A stretch of 7,433 nucleotides of DNA from Oxalobacteraceae bacterium (GCA_003537575.1 DPRS01000032.1:41782-49214); one strand, 5' to 3'. Positions 1-7,322 are shown, numbered from the stretch's first letter. The notes: a model not told the origin generated them from the letters alone. A program made the numbers and translations.

Positions 1-555
1 ATGCGCGCCAACATCGACGCCTGGTGGCCGCACATCGAGCGTGGCGTGGAGGCCATCGTGATGAACGCTTCGGGCTGCGGCGTCACGGTGAAGGAATATG
101 GCCACCTGCTCAAGGACGACCCGGCCTACGCCGAGAAGGCTGCCCGCGTGAGCGCCATCACCAAAGACCTGAGCGAACTGCTGCCCACGCTGGTGCCGGC
201 GCTGAAAGACCAGTTGAAGCGCGCGCCCGAGGGCATGATCGGTTTCCACCCGCCCTGCACCTTGCAGCACGGCCAGAAGCTCAAGGGCGGTGTGGAGCAG
301 CACCTGGGCGCGCTGGGCTTCAACGTGGCGGTGGCACGGGTCGAGCCGCACCTGTGTTGCGGCTCGGCGGGCACCTACTCGGTGCTCAACCCCGACATCG
401 CCTACACCCTGCGCGACCGCAAGCTCGGCCACCTGGGCGAGCTCAAGCCGGCGGTGATCGCCAGCGCCAACATCGGCTGCATTACCCACCTGCAAAGCGG
501 CACCGACACGCCGGTGCGGCACTGGGTGGAACTGCTCGACGAAGCCTTGAGCTAA
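1..555 (+). CDS. glcF: Glycolate oxidase iron-sulfur subunit GlcF, C-terminal part (5' end outside window)
   Basis: This is the last 184 residues of a GlcF-type subunit, which carries electrons from glycolate oxidation by GlcD/GlcE to the respiratory chain at the inner membrane. The cysteine-rich (CCG) domain is visible: SGCG around residue 26, HPPCTLQH at 83-90 and the paired cysteines in HLCCGSAGTYS at 117-127. These are the hallmarks of the C-terminal half of GlcF and related heterodisulfide-reductase-like subunits. Family members are about 400 residues long and begin with two 4Fe-4S cluster motifs that are absent here. The ATG at base 1 is therefore best read as an internal methionine, with the true start upstream of the window. 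The stop TAA at 553-555 overlaps the Shine-Dalgarno-like AAGGG of the next gene, which suggests one transcript with lrgA and lrgB. GlcF identity is firm; other CCG-domain oxidoreductase subunits are less likely. Confidence 0.9.
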   Translation: MRANIDAWWPHIERGVEAIVMNASGCGVTVKEYGHLLKDDPAYAEKAARVSAITKDLSELLPTLVPALKDQLKRAPEGMIGFHPPCTLQHGQKLKGGVEQHLGALGFNVAVARVEPHLCCGSAGTYSVLNPDIAYTLRDRKLGHLGELKPAVIASANIGCITHLQSGTDTPVRHWVELLDEALS

Positions 556-566
556 GGGCGCGCCGC

Positions 567-929
567 ATGATCCCCGCGCTGGCCACCTTGCTCGTGTTCC
601 AGTTGCTGGGCGAATCGCTGGTGTTGGTGCTGGGCGCGCCGGTGCCCGGGCCGGTGGTGGGTTTGGCCCTGTTGCTGCTCACGCTGGTGCTGCGGCCTTC
701 CGTGCTTGATGCCATGCGCCCCACGGTGCAGACGCTGTTGCAGCACTTGTCGCTGCTTTTCGTGCCGGCCGCCGTGGGCGTGATGCAGCACCTGCAGCGC
801 CTCGGCGACGAGGCCTTGGCCATTGGCGTGGCCCTGGTGGTGAGCACCCTGGTGTGCATGGCCACCTCGGCCTGGACCATGCTCTGGCTCATGAAGCGGG
901 TGGCCGCGAAAGAAGGCCCGACCGCATGA
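567..929 (+). CDS. lrgA: CidA/LrgA family membrane protein
   Basis: A 120-residue, very hydrophobic protein with about four predicted membrane segments, the usual size for CidA/LrgA. Family motifs are present: FQLLGE at 11-16, PGPVVGLALL at 27-36 and LSLLFVPAAVGVM at 62-74. The ATG at 567 is chosen because AAGGG (554-558) lies 8 bases upstream and the family motifs begin shortly after it; upstream in the same frame there is only glcF read out of frame. The family was named for holin-like control of lysis in Staphylococcus. Other members, working with LrgB, transport small carboxylates: plant PLGG1 is an LrgA-LrgB fusion that moves glycolate and glycerate. Lying 11 bases after glcF and overlapping lrgB, this gene is more likely part of a glycolate or related carboxylate transporter than a holin, but that is inference from context. 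Confidence 0.88.
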   Translation: MIPALATLLVFQLLGESLVLVLGAPVPGPVVGLALLLLTLVLRPSVLDAMRPTVQTLLQHLSLLFVPAAVGVMQHLQRLGDEALAIGVALVVSTLVCMATSAWTMLWLMKRVAAKEGPTA

Positions 930-1672
930 GCGCGCCCCTGCCGCTGCCCGCGCCGCTGGCCGACATCTGGGTTTATCTCTCGGCCACGCCCCTGCTGGGC
1001 CTCACCCTCACGCTGCTGGTGTACCAGGGCGCGTTCGTGCTGTACCGACGCAGCGGCTTCAACCCCCTGGCCAACCCGGTGGCCATCGCGGTGGCGGTGT
1101 TGGCCACGCTGCTGTGGCTCACCGGCACGCCTTACGCCACTTACTTTGAGGGCGCGCAGTTCGTGCACTTTCTGCTGGGGCCGGCCACGGTGGCCCTGGC
1201 CGTGCCCTTGTTCGAGCAGTGGCAGCGCCTGCGCCGGCTGTGGTTGCCCTTGTTGGGCGCGCTGGTGGTGGGCTCGCTGTCGGCCACGGTCACGGCCATC
1301 GGCGTGGGGTGGGCATTGGGCGCGAGCAAGGCCACGCTGGCCTCGCTGGCGCCCAAGTCGGTCACTTCGCCAGTGGCCATGGGCATCGCCGAGAAGATCG
1401 GTGGCATTCCCTCGCTCACGGCGGTGCTGGTGGCGGGCACCGGCATCGTGGGGGCGGTGACGGCCCGCTCGCTCTTCAACGCGATGCGCATCCAAGACCC
1501 CACCGTGCGCGGCTTTGCGCTGGGCACCGCGGCGCACGGCATCGGCACCGCGCGGGCTTTTCAGGTGAGCGAGGAAATGGGCGCCTTCGCTGGCCTGGCC
1601 ATGGGCCTGTCGGCCCTGTTCAGCGCCTTGACCCTGCCGTTGCTGGCCGGGGCCTTGCTGCGCTGGCTCTGA
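926..1672 (+). CDS. lrgB: LrgB family membrane protein, probable carboxylate transporter subunit
   Basis: A 248-residue polytopic membrane protein of normal LrgB length. Diagnostic LrgB motifs occur in order: LLGPATVALAVPL at 83-95, LAPKSVTSPVAM at 141-152, GGIPSLTA at 159-166 and GTAAHGIGTARA at 200-211. The start at 926 overlaps the lrgA stop in an ATGA arrangement, which implies translational coupling; AAGG at 913-916 is a suitable ribosome-binding site. LrgB proteins work with LrgA-type partners. In plants the fused form PLGG1 exports photorespiratory glycolate from plastids, and a Bacillus pair moves pyruvate. Sharing an apparent operon with glcF suggests this pair moves glycolate or a similar acid across the inner membrane. 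The gene ends 6 bases before the stop of the convergent peroxidase gene, leaving no room for a separate terminator. Family assignment is firm; substrate is inferred. Confidence 0.92.
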   Translation: MSAPLPLPAPLADIWVYLSATPLLGLTLTLLVYQGAFVLYRRSGFNPLANPVAIAVAVLATLLWLTGTPYATYFEGAQFVHFLLGPATVALAVPLFEQWQRLRRLWLPLLGALVVGSLSATVTAIGVGWALGASKATLASLAPKSVTSPVAMGIAEKIGGIPSLTAVLVAGTGIVGAVTARSLFNAMRIQDPTVRGFALGTAAHGIGTARAFQVSEEMGAFAGLAMGLSALFSALTLPLLAGALLRWL

Positions 1673-1678
1673 GGCCGA

Positions 1679-2169
<491 letters not shown>

Positions 2170-2173
<4 letters not shown>

Positions 2174-3306
2174 ACGATGCCCAGGTGCTCCGTGCCCTTG
2201 GAAAGGTCGCGTCCCTGCGCTTCCTTGCCGCGCAGCTTGATCGCCAGGCGCAGGTCATTGATGGAGTCAGCGTTGCGCAGCGCGTCTTCGTAGGAAATCT
2301 TGTCGGTTTCGTAAAGGTCGAACAGCGCCTGATCGAAAGTCTGCATGCCCAGTTCCTGCGACTTTTTCATGATTTCCTTGATCTCGTGGACATCGCCCTT
2401 GAAGATCAGGTCGGAAATCAGCGGTGAATTCAGCATGATCTCGACCGCCACGCAGCGGCCCTTGGTGTCGCGCAGCGGAATCAGGCGCTGCGAAATCATT
2501 GCCTTCAGGTTCAGCGACAGGTCCATCAGCAATTGCTGACGGCGCTCTTCCGGGAAGAAGTTGATGATGCGGTCGAGCGCCTGGTTGGAACTGTTGGCAT
2601 GCATGGTGGCCAGGCACAGGTGGCCGGTTTCGGAAAAGGCGATGGCGTAATCCATCGTTTCGCGGTCGCGGATTTCGCCGATCTGGATCACGTCCGGCGC
2701 CTGGCGCAGCGTGTTTTTCAGCGCAATGCCCCAGTCCTCGGTATCGACGCCGACGTCGCGCTGGGTAACGATGCAATTCTTGTGCGGGTGGATGTACTCG
2801 ACCGGATCTTCAACGGTGATGATGTGGCCGTAGCTGTTCTCGTTGCGGTAGCCGACCATGCCGGCCAGCGTGGTCGACTTGCCCGAGCCGGTGGCGCCGA
2901 CCATGATGACCAGGCCGCGCTTGGCCATGACGATCTCCTTCAGGATCTCCGGCACGCCCAGTTCTTCCAGTTTCGGAATCTTGGTGGTGATGGTCCGCAG
3001 AACCATGCCGACCCGGCCCTGTTGCACGAAGGCCGAAACGCGGAAGCGCCCCAGGCCGCCGGGGCTGATGGCGAAGTTGCATTCCTTGGTCGCCTCGAAC
3101 TCGGCCGCCTGCTTGTCGCTCATGATGGCGCGCGCCAGTTCGATCGTATGCTGCGGCGTCAGCGGCTGGTTCGACACCGGTGTCATCTTGCCGTCGATCT
3201 TGAATGCCGGCGGATAGTCCGCGGTAATGAACAGGTCCGAGCCGTTCTTGCTGACCATCAGGCGCAGCAAGTCGTTCATGAATTTGGTTGCTTGATCGCG
3301 TTCCAT
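2170..3306 (-). CDS. pilU: Type IV pilus retraction ATPase paralogue PilU
   Basis: A 378-residue cytoplasmic ATPase of the PilT/PilU branch of the secretion ATPases, of full PilU length. It shows Walker A GATGSGKS at 137-144, an Asp box ITVEDPVE around 163-170, Walker B PDVIQIGEIRD at 204-214 with catalytic glutamate E211, and a His box ETGHLCLATMH at 226-236. The C-terminal end (SKGTEHLGIV) is typical of PilU and is longer than PilT. PilU works with PilT as an accessory motor for retraction of type IV pili and alone usually cannot support it. The start at 3306 has AAAGG 8 bases upstream. It follows pilT after 33 bases on the same strand and runs into the peroxidase gene, so the three probably form one transcript. 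Confidence in the name is high because true PilT lies next to it. Confidence 0.96.
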
Positions 3307-3339
3307 TCTGTTGGCCTTTTTCGTTGCGAAACCCCAGTC

Positions 3340-4383
3340 TTATCCTGGGAAGTTTTCCGGGGTCTTGGCGGCGGCGCGCGCGGCAGCCGGCGAAATGACG
3401 TTGCGGCGCACCAGGTCGGTCAGGTTGCTGTCCAGCGTCTGCATGCCGACGTTGGCGCCGGTCTGGATCGCCGAATACATCTGCGCGATCTTGGCTTCGC
3501 GGATCAGGTTGCGGATCGCCGGCGTGCCGAGCATGATTTCGTGCGCGGCGACGCGGCCCGAGCCGTCCTTGGTCTTCAGCAGCGTTTGCGAAATCACCGC
3601 CTGCAGCGATTCCGACAGCATCGCGCGGACCATTTCCTTTTCATCGCCCGGGAAGACGTCGATGATACGGTCGATGGTCTTGGCGGCTGACGAGGTGTGC
3701 AGAGTGCCGAACACCAGGTGGCCGGTTTCAGCGGCGGAGAGCGCCAGGCGGATAGTTTCCAGATCGCGCAATTCGCCCACCAGGATCACGTCCGGGTCTT
3801 CGCGCAGCGCCGAGCGCAGGGCGTTTTCGAACGAATGGGTATGCGGGCCGACTTCGCGCTGGTTGATCAGGCATTTCTTGGAATCGTGCACGAACTCGAT
3901 CGGGTCCTCGATCGTCAGGATGTGCGCGTATTCGTTTTCATTGACGTGGTTGACCATGGCCGCCAGCGTGGTCGATTTGCCCGAGCCGGTCGGGCCGGTC
4001 ACCAGCACCAGGCCGCGCGGTTTCAAGGACAGGTCGGCGAAGATCTTCGGCGCATTCAACTGTTCCAGGCTCAGGATCTTGGACGGAATGGTACGCAAGA
4101 CGGCCGCGGCGCCGCGATCCTGGTTGAAGGCGTTGACACGGAAGCGCGCCAGACCCGGTATGGCGAAGGAAAAGTCGATCTCCAGCCGCTCTTCATACAC
4201 CTTGCGCTGGCCATCGTTCATGATGTCGTACACCATGCCGTGCACATCCTTGTGTTCCAGCGGCGGCAGATTAATGCGACGCACGTCGCCGTGCACGCGG
4301 ATCATCGGCGGCAGGCCGGCCGAGAGGTGCAAGTCGGAGGCATTATTCTTGACGGAGAATGCGAGAAGTTCGGAAATGTCCAT
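3340..4383 (-). CDS. pilT: Type IV pilus retraction ATPase PilT
   Basis: A 347-residue hexameric ATPase that depolymerises type IV pili at the inner-membrane base, powering twitching motility and DNA uptake. Motifs: Walker A GPTGSGKS at 130-137, Asp box ILTIEDPIE at 155-163, Walker B DPDVILVGELRD at 196-207 with E204, and His box ETGHLVFGTLHT at 219-230. The AIRNLIRE motif at 288-295 is the PilT-specific sequence needed for retraction and separates this protein from PilU. Length matches the family. The start at 4383 is supported by AGGA (4391-4394) 7 bases upstream on the minus strand. It is the first gene of a pilT-pilU-gpx unit and is divergent from yggS with 113 bases between them, an arrangement common in beta- and gammaproteobacteria. 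Nothing in the protein looks damaged. Confidence 0.97.
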   Translation of the reverse strand: MDISELLAFSVKNNASDLHLSAGLPPMIRVHGDVRRINLPPLEHKDVHGMVYDIMNDGQRKVYEERLEIDFSFAIPGLARFRVNAFNQDRGAAAVLRTIPSKILSLEQLNAPKIFADLSLKPRGLVLVTGPTGSGKSTTLAAMVNHVNENEYAHILTIEDPIEFVHDSKKCLINQREVGPHTHSFENALRSALREDPDVILVGELRDLETIRLALSAAETGHLVFGTLHTSSAAKTIDRIIDVFPGDEKEMVRAMLSESLQAVISQTLLKTKDGSGRVAAHEIMLGTPAIRNLIREAKIAQMYSAIQTGANVGMQTLDSNLTDLVRRNVISPAAARAAAKTPENFPG

Positions 4384-4496
4384 TTATAATTCCTGGGCCG
4401 GTCGAGAAGCGCCGCTGCCGTCATAGGGATAGGGCGGGAAGCAAGCGAAGCTTGTTATCTAAAAAGAAATGTTACAAGGTGTAAAGTAATCCGATT
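4384..4496. promoter_or_regulatory. Divergent pilT / yggS promoter region
   Basis: This 113-base gap separates the start codons of pilT (minus) and yggS (plus) and must hold promoters for both, because no other space is available. The right half (4450-4496) is notably AT-rich for this genome. It contains TTGTTA at 4452-4457, but no matching -10 at the standard spacing was found. AAGGTG at 4476-4481 could be the yggS ribosome-binding site, although 15 bases from the start codon is long. The pilT Shine-Dalgarno AGGA is at 4391-4394. I could not place either promoter confidently. Confidence 0.5.
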
Positions 4497-5204
4497 ATGT
4501 CCGTAATCGCCCAGAACTTGCAAGCCGTACAGATGCGGATTGCGCGAGCAGCGCGCGCAGTGTCGCGCGAGCCCCACGAGGTCAGCCTGCTGGCCGTTTC
4601 CAAGACCTTCGGCGCCGAAGAGGTGGCAGCTGCAGTCGACGCCGGGCAAACCGCCTTCGGCGAGAACTACCTGCAGGAGGCGCTCGACAAAATGGCGGCG
4701 CTGCGCAGCATGTTACCGGATACTGCCATTACCTGGCATTTCATCGGCCCGATCCAGAGCAACAAGACCAGGCCGATCGCCGAGCATTTCGACTGGGTGC
4801 ATTCGGTCGATCGCGAAAAGATCGCCCAGCGGCTGTCGGAGCAGCGGCCCGGTCATTTGCCGCCGCTGAATGTTTGCGTGCAGGTCAATGTCAGCCATGA
4901 AGCGAGCAAGAGCGGCGCTGCCGCCGACGAGGCTGCCGTCATCGCGCGCGCGGTAGTGGAGATGCCGCGCCTGCGCTTGCGCGGCCTGATGGCGATTCCC
5001 GAGCCGACCGAGGATGTGGCCCAGCAGCGCGCCGCCTTCCGGCAACTGCGCGAACTGTACAAGCTCTTGCGTGCCGAAGGGCTGCCGCTCGATACCCTGT
5101 CGATGGGCATGTCCGGCGATCTCGAAGCGGCGGTGGCCGAAGGGGCGACCATCGTGCGCGTCGGCACGGCCATCTTCGGCCGGCGCGATTATTCGCCGCG
5201 CTGA
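4497..5204 (+). CDS. yggS: YggS/PROSC family PLP homeostasis protein
   Basis: A 235-residue single-domain protein with the alanine-racemase-like TIM-barrel fold that binds pyridoxal 5'-phosphate and keeps the free cofactor pool in balance; no catalytic activity is established for the family. The PLP-binding lysine is K36 in LLAVSKTF. Other conserved blocks are FGENYLQEA at 54-62, WHFIGPIQSNK at 80-90, the LRGLMAIP segment around residues 161-168, and SMGMSGDLEAAVAEGATIVR followed by VGTAIFG near the C-terminus, which bind the phosphate. Length is normal. The ATG at 4497 gives the expected short N-terminal helix before the lysine strand. It is followed by proC after 68 bases on the same strand, a pairing found in many proteobacteria. 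The family assignment is secure. Confidence 0.95.
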   Translation: MSVIAQNLQAVQMRIARAARAVSREPHEVSLLAVSKTFGAEEVAAAVDAGQTAFGENYLQEALDKMAALRSMLPDTAITWHFIGPIQSNKTRPIAEHFDWVHSVDREKIAQRLSEQRPGHLPPLNVCVQVNVSHEASKSGAAADEAAVIARAVVEMPRLRLRGLMAIPEPTEDVAQQRAAFRQLRELYKLLRAEGLPLDTLSMGMSGDLEAAVAEGATIVRVGTAIFGRRDYSPR

Positions 5205-5272
5205 ATACAGCACGCAAAATAAAGCATAGCGAGCAAGAATTCATTGAATCCAAACTGAACAGAAAGAACAAT

Positions 5273-6097
5273 ATGCAAAGCAAGCTGAAAATCGCGTTCA
5301 TCGGTGGCGGCAACATGGCGACCGCCCTGATCGGCGGCCTGGCCGGCAAGCTGACCGCCGGCGAAAACATCCATGTGGCGGACCCGAACGCCGACGCCCT
5401 GCAAAAGCTGGCGCAGCAATTCGGAGTCACCACGGCGCCATCGGCCGGCGCCGCGCTGGCGCAAGCCGACGTGATCGTGCTGGCGGTCAAGCCGCAGCAG
5501 ATGAAGGACGTGGTCGCGCAGGTGAAGCCGCATCTGGGCAAGCAACTGGTGCTGTCGATCGCCGCCGGCATTCGCGCCGCCGACCTGTCGCGCTGGTTCG
5601 GCGGCCATGGCGCCATCGTGCGCAGCATGCCGAACACGCCGGCGCTGATCGGCAAGGGCATTACCGGCATGGTGGCGCTGCCGGGGGTCAGCGCGGAGCA
5701 GCGCGACGCCGCCGACGCCATCCTGCGCGCGGTCGGCCAGACCGTATGGCTGGATGACGAAGCGCTGATCGATCCGGTGACGGCGGTGTCCGGCAGCGGT
5801 CCGGCCTATGTATTCTATTTCATCGAAGCGATGCAGCAGGCCGCGCAGGAACTGGGCCTGACGGCGGAGCAGGGCACCCAGCTGGCGATCACCACCTTCA
5901 TCGGCGCCTCGCAACTGGCAGCCGACTCCACCGAGCCGGTGTCGGTGTTGCGCGAGCGCGTTACTTCCAAGGGCGGCACCACTTATGCGGCCCTGACCAG
6001 CATGGAAGCCTCAGGCGTGAAGCAGGCGATCGTCAAGGCGCTGCATGCCGCATCCGCGCGGGGCAAGGAGATGGGCGACGAGTTCGGCAGGGATTGA
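5273..6097 (+). CDS. proC: Pyrroline-5-carboxylate reductase
   Basis: A 274-residue cytoplasmic enzyme that reduces pyrroline-5-carboxylate to proline with NAD(P)H, the last step of proline synthesis. The Rossmann nucleotide-binding motif FIGGGNMATALIGG lies at 9-22, VKPQQ follows at 72-76, RSMPNTPALIG at 117-127, AVSGSGPAYVFYF at 171-183, and the family signature RVTSKGGTTYAAL spans 229-241. The C-terminus ends normally (MGDEFGRD), so the neighbouring integrase has not truncated it. The start at 5273 gives the usual short lead before the Rossmann motif; only a weak purine-rich GAAAGAA precedes it. The last 87 bases are overlapped on the opposite strand by the intI reading frame. No convincing terminator follows. 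Probably co-transcribed with yggS. Confidence 0.97.
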   Translation: MQSKLKIAFIGGGNMATALIGGLAGKLTAGENIHVADPNADALQKLAQQFGVTTAPSAGAALAQADVIVLAVKPQQMKDVVAQVKPHLGKQLVLSIAAGIRAADLSRWFGGHGAIVRSMPNTPALIGKGITGMVALPGVSAEQRDAADAILRAVGQTVWLDDEALIDPVTAVSGSGPAYVFYFIEAMQQAAQELGLTAEQGTQLAITTFIGASQLAADSTEPVSVLRERVTSKGGTTYAALTSMEASGVKQAIVKALHAASARGKEMGDEFGRD

Positions 6098-7141
6098 GGC
6101 GTAGTCAGCAAGCGGCTGCTCAGCCGTAAACCGGGATTGCATCAAGGCGTCCATGGGCGAATGGACGCCGCGTCCTCCACGATTCAATACATGCGTGTAG
6201 ATCATCGTGGTAGAGACGTCCGAATGCCCCAGCAATTCCTGCACGGTACGAATGTCATAACCGGATTCCAGCAACTGCGTGGCAAACGAATGCCGGAACG
6301 TGTGGGAAGTGACGCGTTTATCGATCTTCGCCTCGGCGGCAGCGCGCAGGATGGCGCGCTGGTAAGTCTGTTCGTACATGTGGTGGCGCCGCACCACGCC
6401 AGAACGAGGATCAGTCGATTCATGATCCGAGGGAAACACCCAGAACCATCGCCATTGCATGCCGGCGTGCGGATATTTCAGTTCCAGCGCATCCGGCAGA
6501 GCGACGCCCATGCGCTGTTCGGCGCGATCAGCATCGTATAACATCCTGGCAGCGGCAATCTGATCGCGTAAGGCATTCGCCAGAGAAAGCGGCAGCACTG
6601 TCATGCGGTCCTTGCCTCCCTTGCCATGACGAATGGTGATTTCGCGCCGTGCGAAATCGACATCCTTGACCCGCAAGCCCACGCATTCCATCAGGCGCAT
6701 ACCTGTGCCGTACATCAGCTGCGCCATCAGCGCATGCACGCCCTTCATCCGCTGGAAGATCGCTTCAGCCTCTGCCGGTGTCAGAACAGTGGGCCGTCGC
6801 GCAGGTTTGGTGGGACGGTGCAGATCGTCCATCCATTGCAATTCCATCCCCAGGACTTCTTTATATAAAAACAGCAATGCGCACAAGGCCTGGCGATGCG
6901 TGGCGACCGCCACATGGCGTTCGTTGGCAAGATAGGAAAGGAACGCCTTCACCTCGGTCATGCCCATTTCTGCCGGATGGCGCAAGCCATGAAAGCGGAT
7001 AAACCAGCGTGCCCAGTAAATATAGACTTCTTCTGTGCGCAGGCTATAATGCTTGTCACGAATGCAACGTTTCATGTGATCAAGCAGTTTGGGTGGCCTT
7101 GAAGCTTCCGCTGTTTTTTCAAGATTTGTGACGTTTTTCAT
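6011..7141 (-). CDS. intI: Integron integrase IntI (tyrosine recombinase)
   Basis: A 376-residue tyrosine recombinase that inserts and excises gene cassettes at attI and attC. All active-site residues are visible: R149 (GTGMRL), lysine in GKGGKDR at 173-179, H280 and R283 (SHTFRHS), H306 (LLGH) and nucleophile Y315 (MIYTH). The integron-specific insert that separates IntI from XerC/D is present at about 213-236 (VALPDALE followed by HAGMQWRWFWVFP), with STDPRSGVVRRHHMY after it. From memory, much of the protein aligns with class 1 IntI1 without gaps, but it is clearly divergent and so looks like a chromosomal-type integrase. IntI1 ends about 7 residues after SPLDAL; here 43 residues follow SPMDAL (328-333), the last 28 being antisense to proC. 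The start at 7141 matches the IntI1 N-terminus in length, though no Shine-Dalgarno is seen. A LexA box lies 12 bases upstream. No frameshift or stop, so probably functional. Confidence 0.95.
   Translation of the reverse strand: MKNVTNLEKTAEASRPPKLLDHMKRCIRDKHYSLRTEEVYIYWARWFIRFHGLRHPAEMGMTEVKAFLSYLANERHVAVATHRQALCALLFLYKEVLGMELQWMDDLHRPTKPARRPTVLTPAEAEAIFQRMKGVHALMAQLMYGTGMRLMECVGLRVKDVDFARREITIRHGKGGKDRMTVLPLSLANALRDQIAAARMLYDADRAEQRMGVALPDALELKYPHAGMQWRWFWVFPSDHESTDPRSGVVRRHHMYEQTYQRAILRAAAEAKIDKRVTSHTFRHSFATQLLESGYDIRTVQELLGHSDVSTTMIYTHVLNRGGRGVHSPMDALMQSRFTAEQPLADYASIPAELVAHLLAPRGCGMQRLDDRLLHA
6112..6127 (+). terminator. Weak hairpin after proC
   Basis: CGGCT and AGCCG are separated by GCTC about 16 bases after the proC stop (arms 6113-6117 and 6122-6126). 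There is no following T-run. It could slow transcription at the end of proC but is too short to call an intrinsic terminator. It also lies inside the C-terminal tail of the intI frame. Confidence 0.2.
6146..6169. repeat. Perfect 9-base inverted repeat between proC and the intI core
   Basis: GGCGTCCAT (6146-6154) and ATGGACGCC (6161-6169) form a perfect 9-base-pair stem with loop GGGCGA, 49 bases after the proC stop. It lies inside intI and encodes residues 325-332 (GVHSPMDA), a conserved part of IntI, so it may be a by-product of codon choice. No T-run follows on either strand. It could still act as a transcript-end structure for convergent proC and intI. Confidence 0.4.
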
Positions 7142-7153
7142 GTTTAATTAGGA

Positions 7154-7169
7154 CTGTATTTTCATACAG
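7154..7169. promoter_or_regulatory. LexA (SOS) box upstream of intI
   Basis: CTGTATTTTCATACAG is a perfect CTGT-N8-ACAG LexA site, matching 15 of 20 positions of the extended Escherichia coli consensus when the flanks are included (7152-7171). It begins 12 bases upstream of the intI start codon and overlaps the candidate -10, so bound LexA should block intI transcription. SOS control of intI is established for class 1 and Vibrio integrons. Confidence 0.85.
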
Positions 7170-7173
7170 TTTA
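7168..7173 (-). promoter_or_regulatory. Candidate intI promoter -10 element
   Basis: On the minus strand this reads TAAACT. It sits immediately before the LexA box, in the same relation as the -10 element TAGACT of the class 1 intI1 promoter to its LexA box (recalled, not aligned by program). No good -35 is visible at the standard distance, as is common for LexA-repressed integrase promoters. The assignment rests on analogy. Confidence 0.4.
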
Positions 7174-7221
7174 TTGGCGACGCCCCGATGCGTGCTGCGT
7201 TTCCGCAAATTTGCTCGCATG

Positions 7222-7233
7222 GATTAGGTGGCA
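7222..7233 (+). repeat. ATTAGGTGG repeat unit 1
   Basis: GATTAGGTGGCA, identical to the unit at 7373-7384. It is part of tandem copy A. The 21-base spacing to the next unit is about two helical turns, which would place both on one face of the DNA for a bound protein. Confidence 0.7.
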
Positions 7234-7242
7234 AATCGGCCA

Positions 7243-7255
7243 GATTAGGTGGACA
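7243..7255 (+). repeat. ATTAGGTGG repeat unit 2
   Basis: GATTAGGTGGACA, sharing GATTAGGTGG with units 1 and 3. It ends in GGACA, as does the reverse complement of unit 4. No copy B equivalent of this unit is present: 7394-7400 reads differently. Confidence 0.65.
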
Positions 7256-7267
7256 GCTGAATCTTTG

Positions 7268-7292
7268 GGCAAGCAATGCTTGTCGGTTTTTT
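7268..7292 (+). terminator. Possible intrinsic terminator between the two LexA-like boxes
   Basis: GGCAAGC (7268-7274) pairs with GCTTGTC (7278-7284) around loop AAT, with one G-T pair. GG and six T residues follow (7287-7292). The stem is short (7 pairs). It would stop plus-strand transcription coming from the intI side before repeat copy B. Confidence 0.3.
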
Positions 7293-7306
7293 CTGTTTAA
7301 TTAGTA

Positions 7307-7322
7307 CTGTATTTTTATGCAG
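7307..7322. promoter_or_regulatory. Second LexA-like box
   Basis: CTGTATTTTTATGCAG departs from CTGT-N8-ACAG at one core position (G for A). With flanks (7305-7324, starting TACTGTAT) it matches 15 of 20 positions of the extended E. coli consensus, the same as the intI-proximal box. It belongs to repeat copy B. The -10-like TAAACT beside the first box is not conserved here, so if functional it would act on something other than intI, such as a cassette promoter. Confidence 0.5.

Larger units (their letters stand above)
7133..7244. repeat. Imperfect tandem repeat, copy A (intI-proximal)
   Basis: First of two colinear copies. It starts in the first codons of intI. Its core at 7141-7169 (including the LexA box) matches 26 of 29 bases of copy B at 7294-7322. 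After a divergent middle of about 50 bases it resumes with GGATTAGGTGGCA-NN-TCG-CCAGA at 7221-7244. Copies are about 151-153 bases apart. Confidence 0.75.

Noticed and set aside
1..3. ATG at base 1 as the true start of glcF
   Set aside because: The protein would lack the N-terminal 4Fe-4S domain found in all GlcF, so the ATG is an internal codon at the window edge.
482..1537. Long minus-strand open frame of about 351 residues opposite lrgA and lrgB
   Set aside because: Its product is low-complexity, rich in Arg, Gln, His and Ala, as expected for an antisense frame in GC-rich DNA, and it lies over two well-supported family genes.
3311..4426. Plus-strand open frame of about 371 residues opposite pilT
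   Set aside because: It mirrors pilT, which carries all the ATPase motifs on the minus strand. Its own product is Arg/Ser-rich with no recognisable domain.
5205..5272. Separate promoter or small gene between yggS and proC
   Set aside because: The 68-base gap shows no clear -35/-10 pair and no small open frame with a ribosome-binding site.
7295..7301. GTTTAAT and other GTT-starting heptamers as attI cores
   Set aside because: They fail the purine requirement at positions 4-6 of GTTRRRY.
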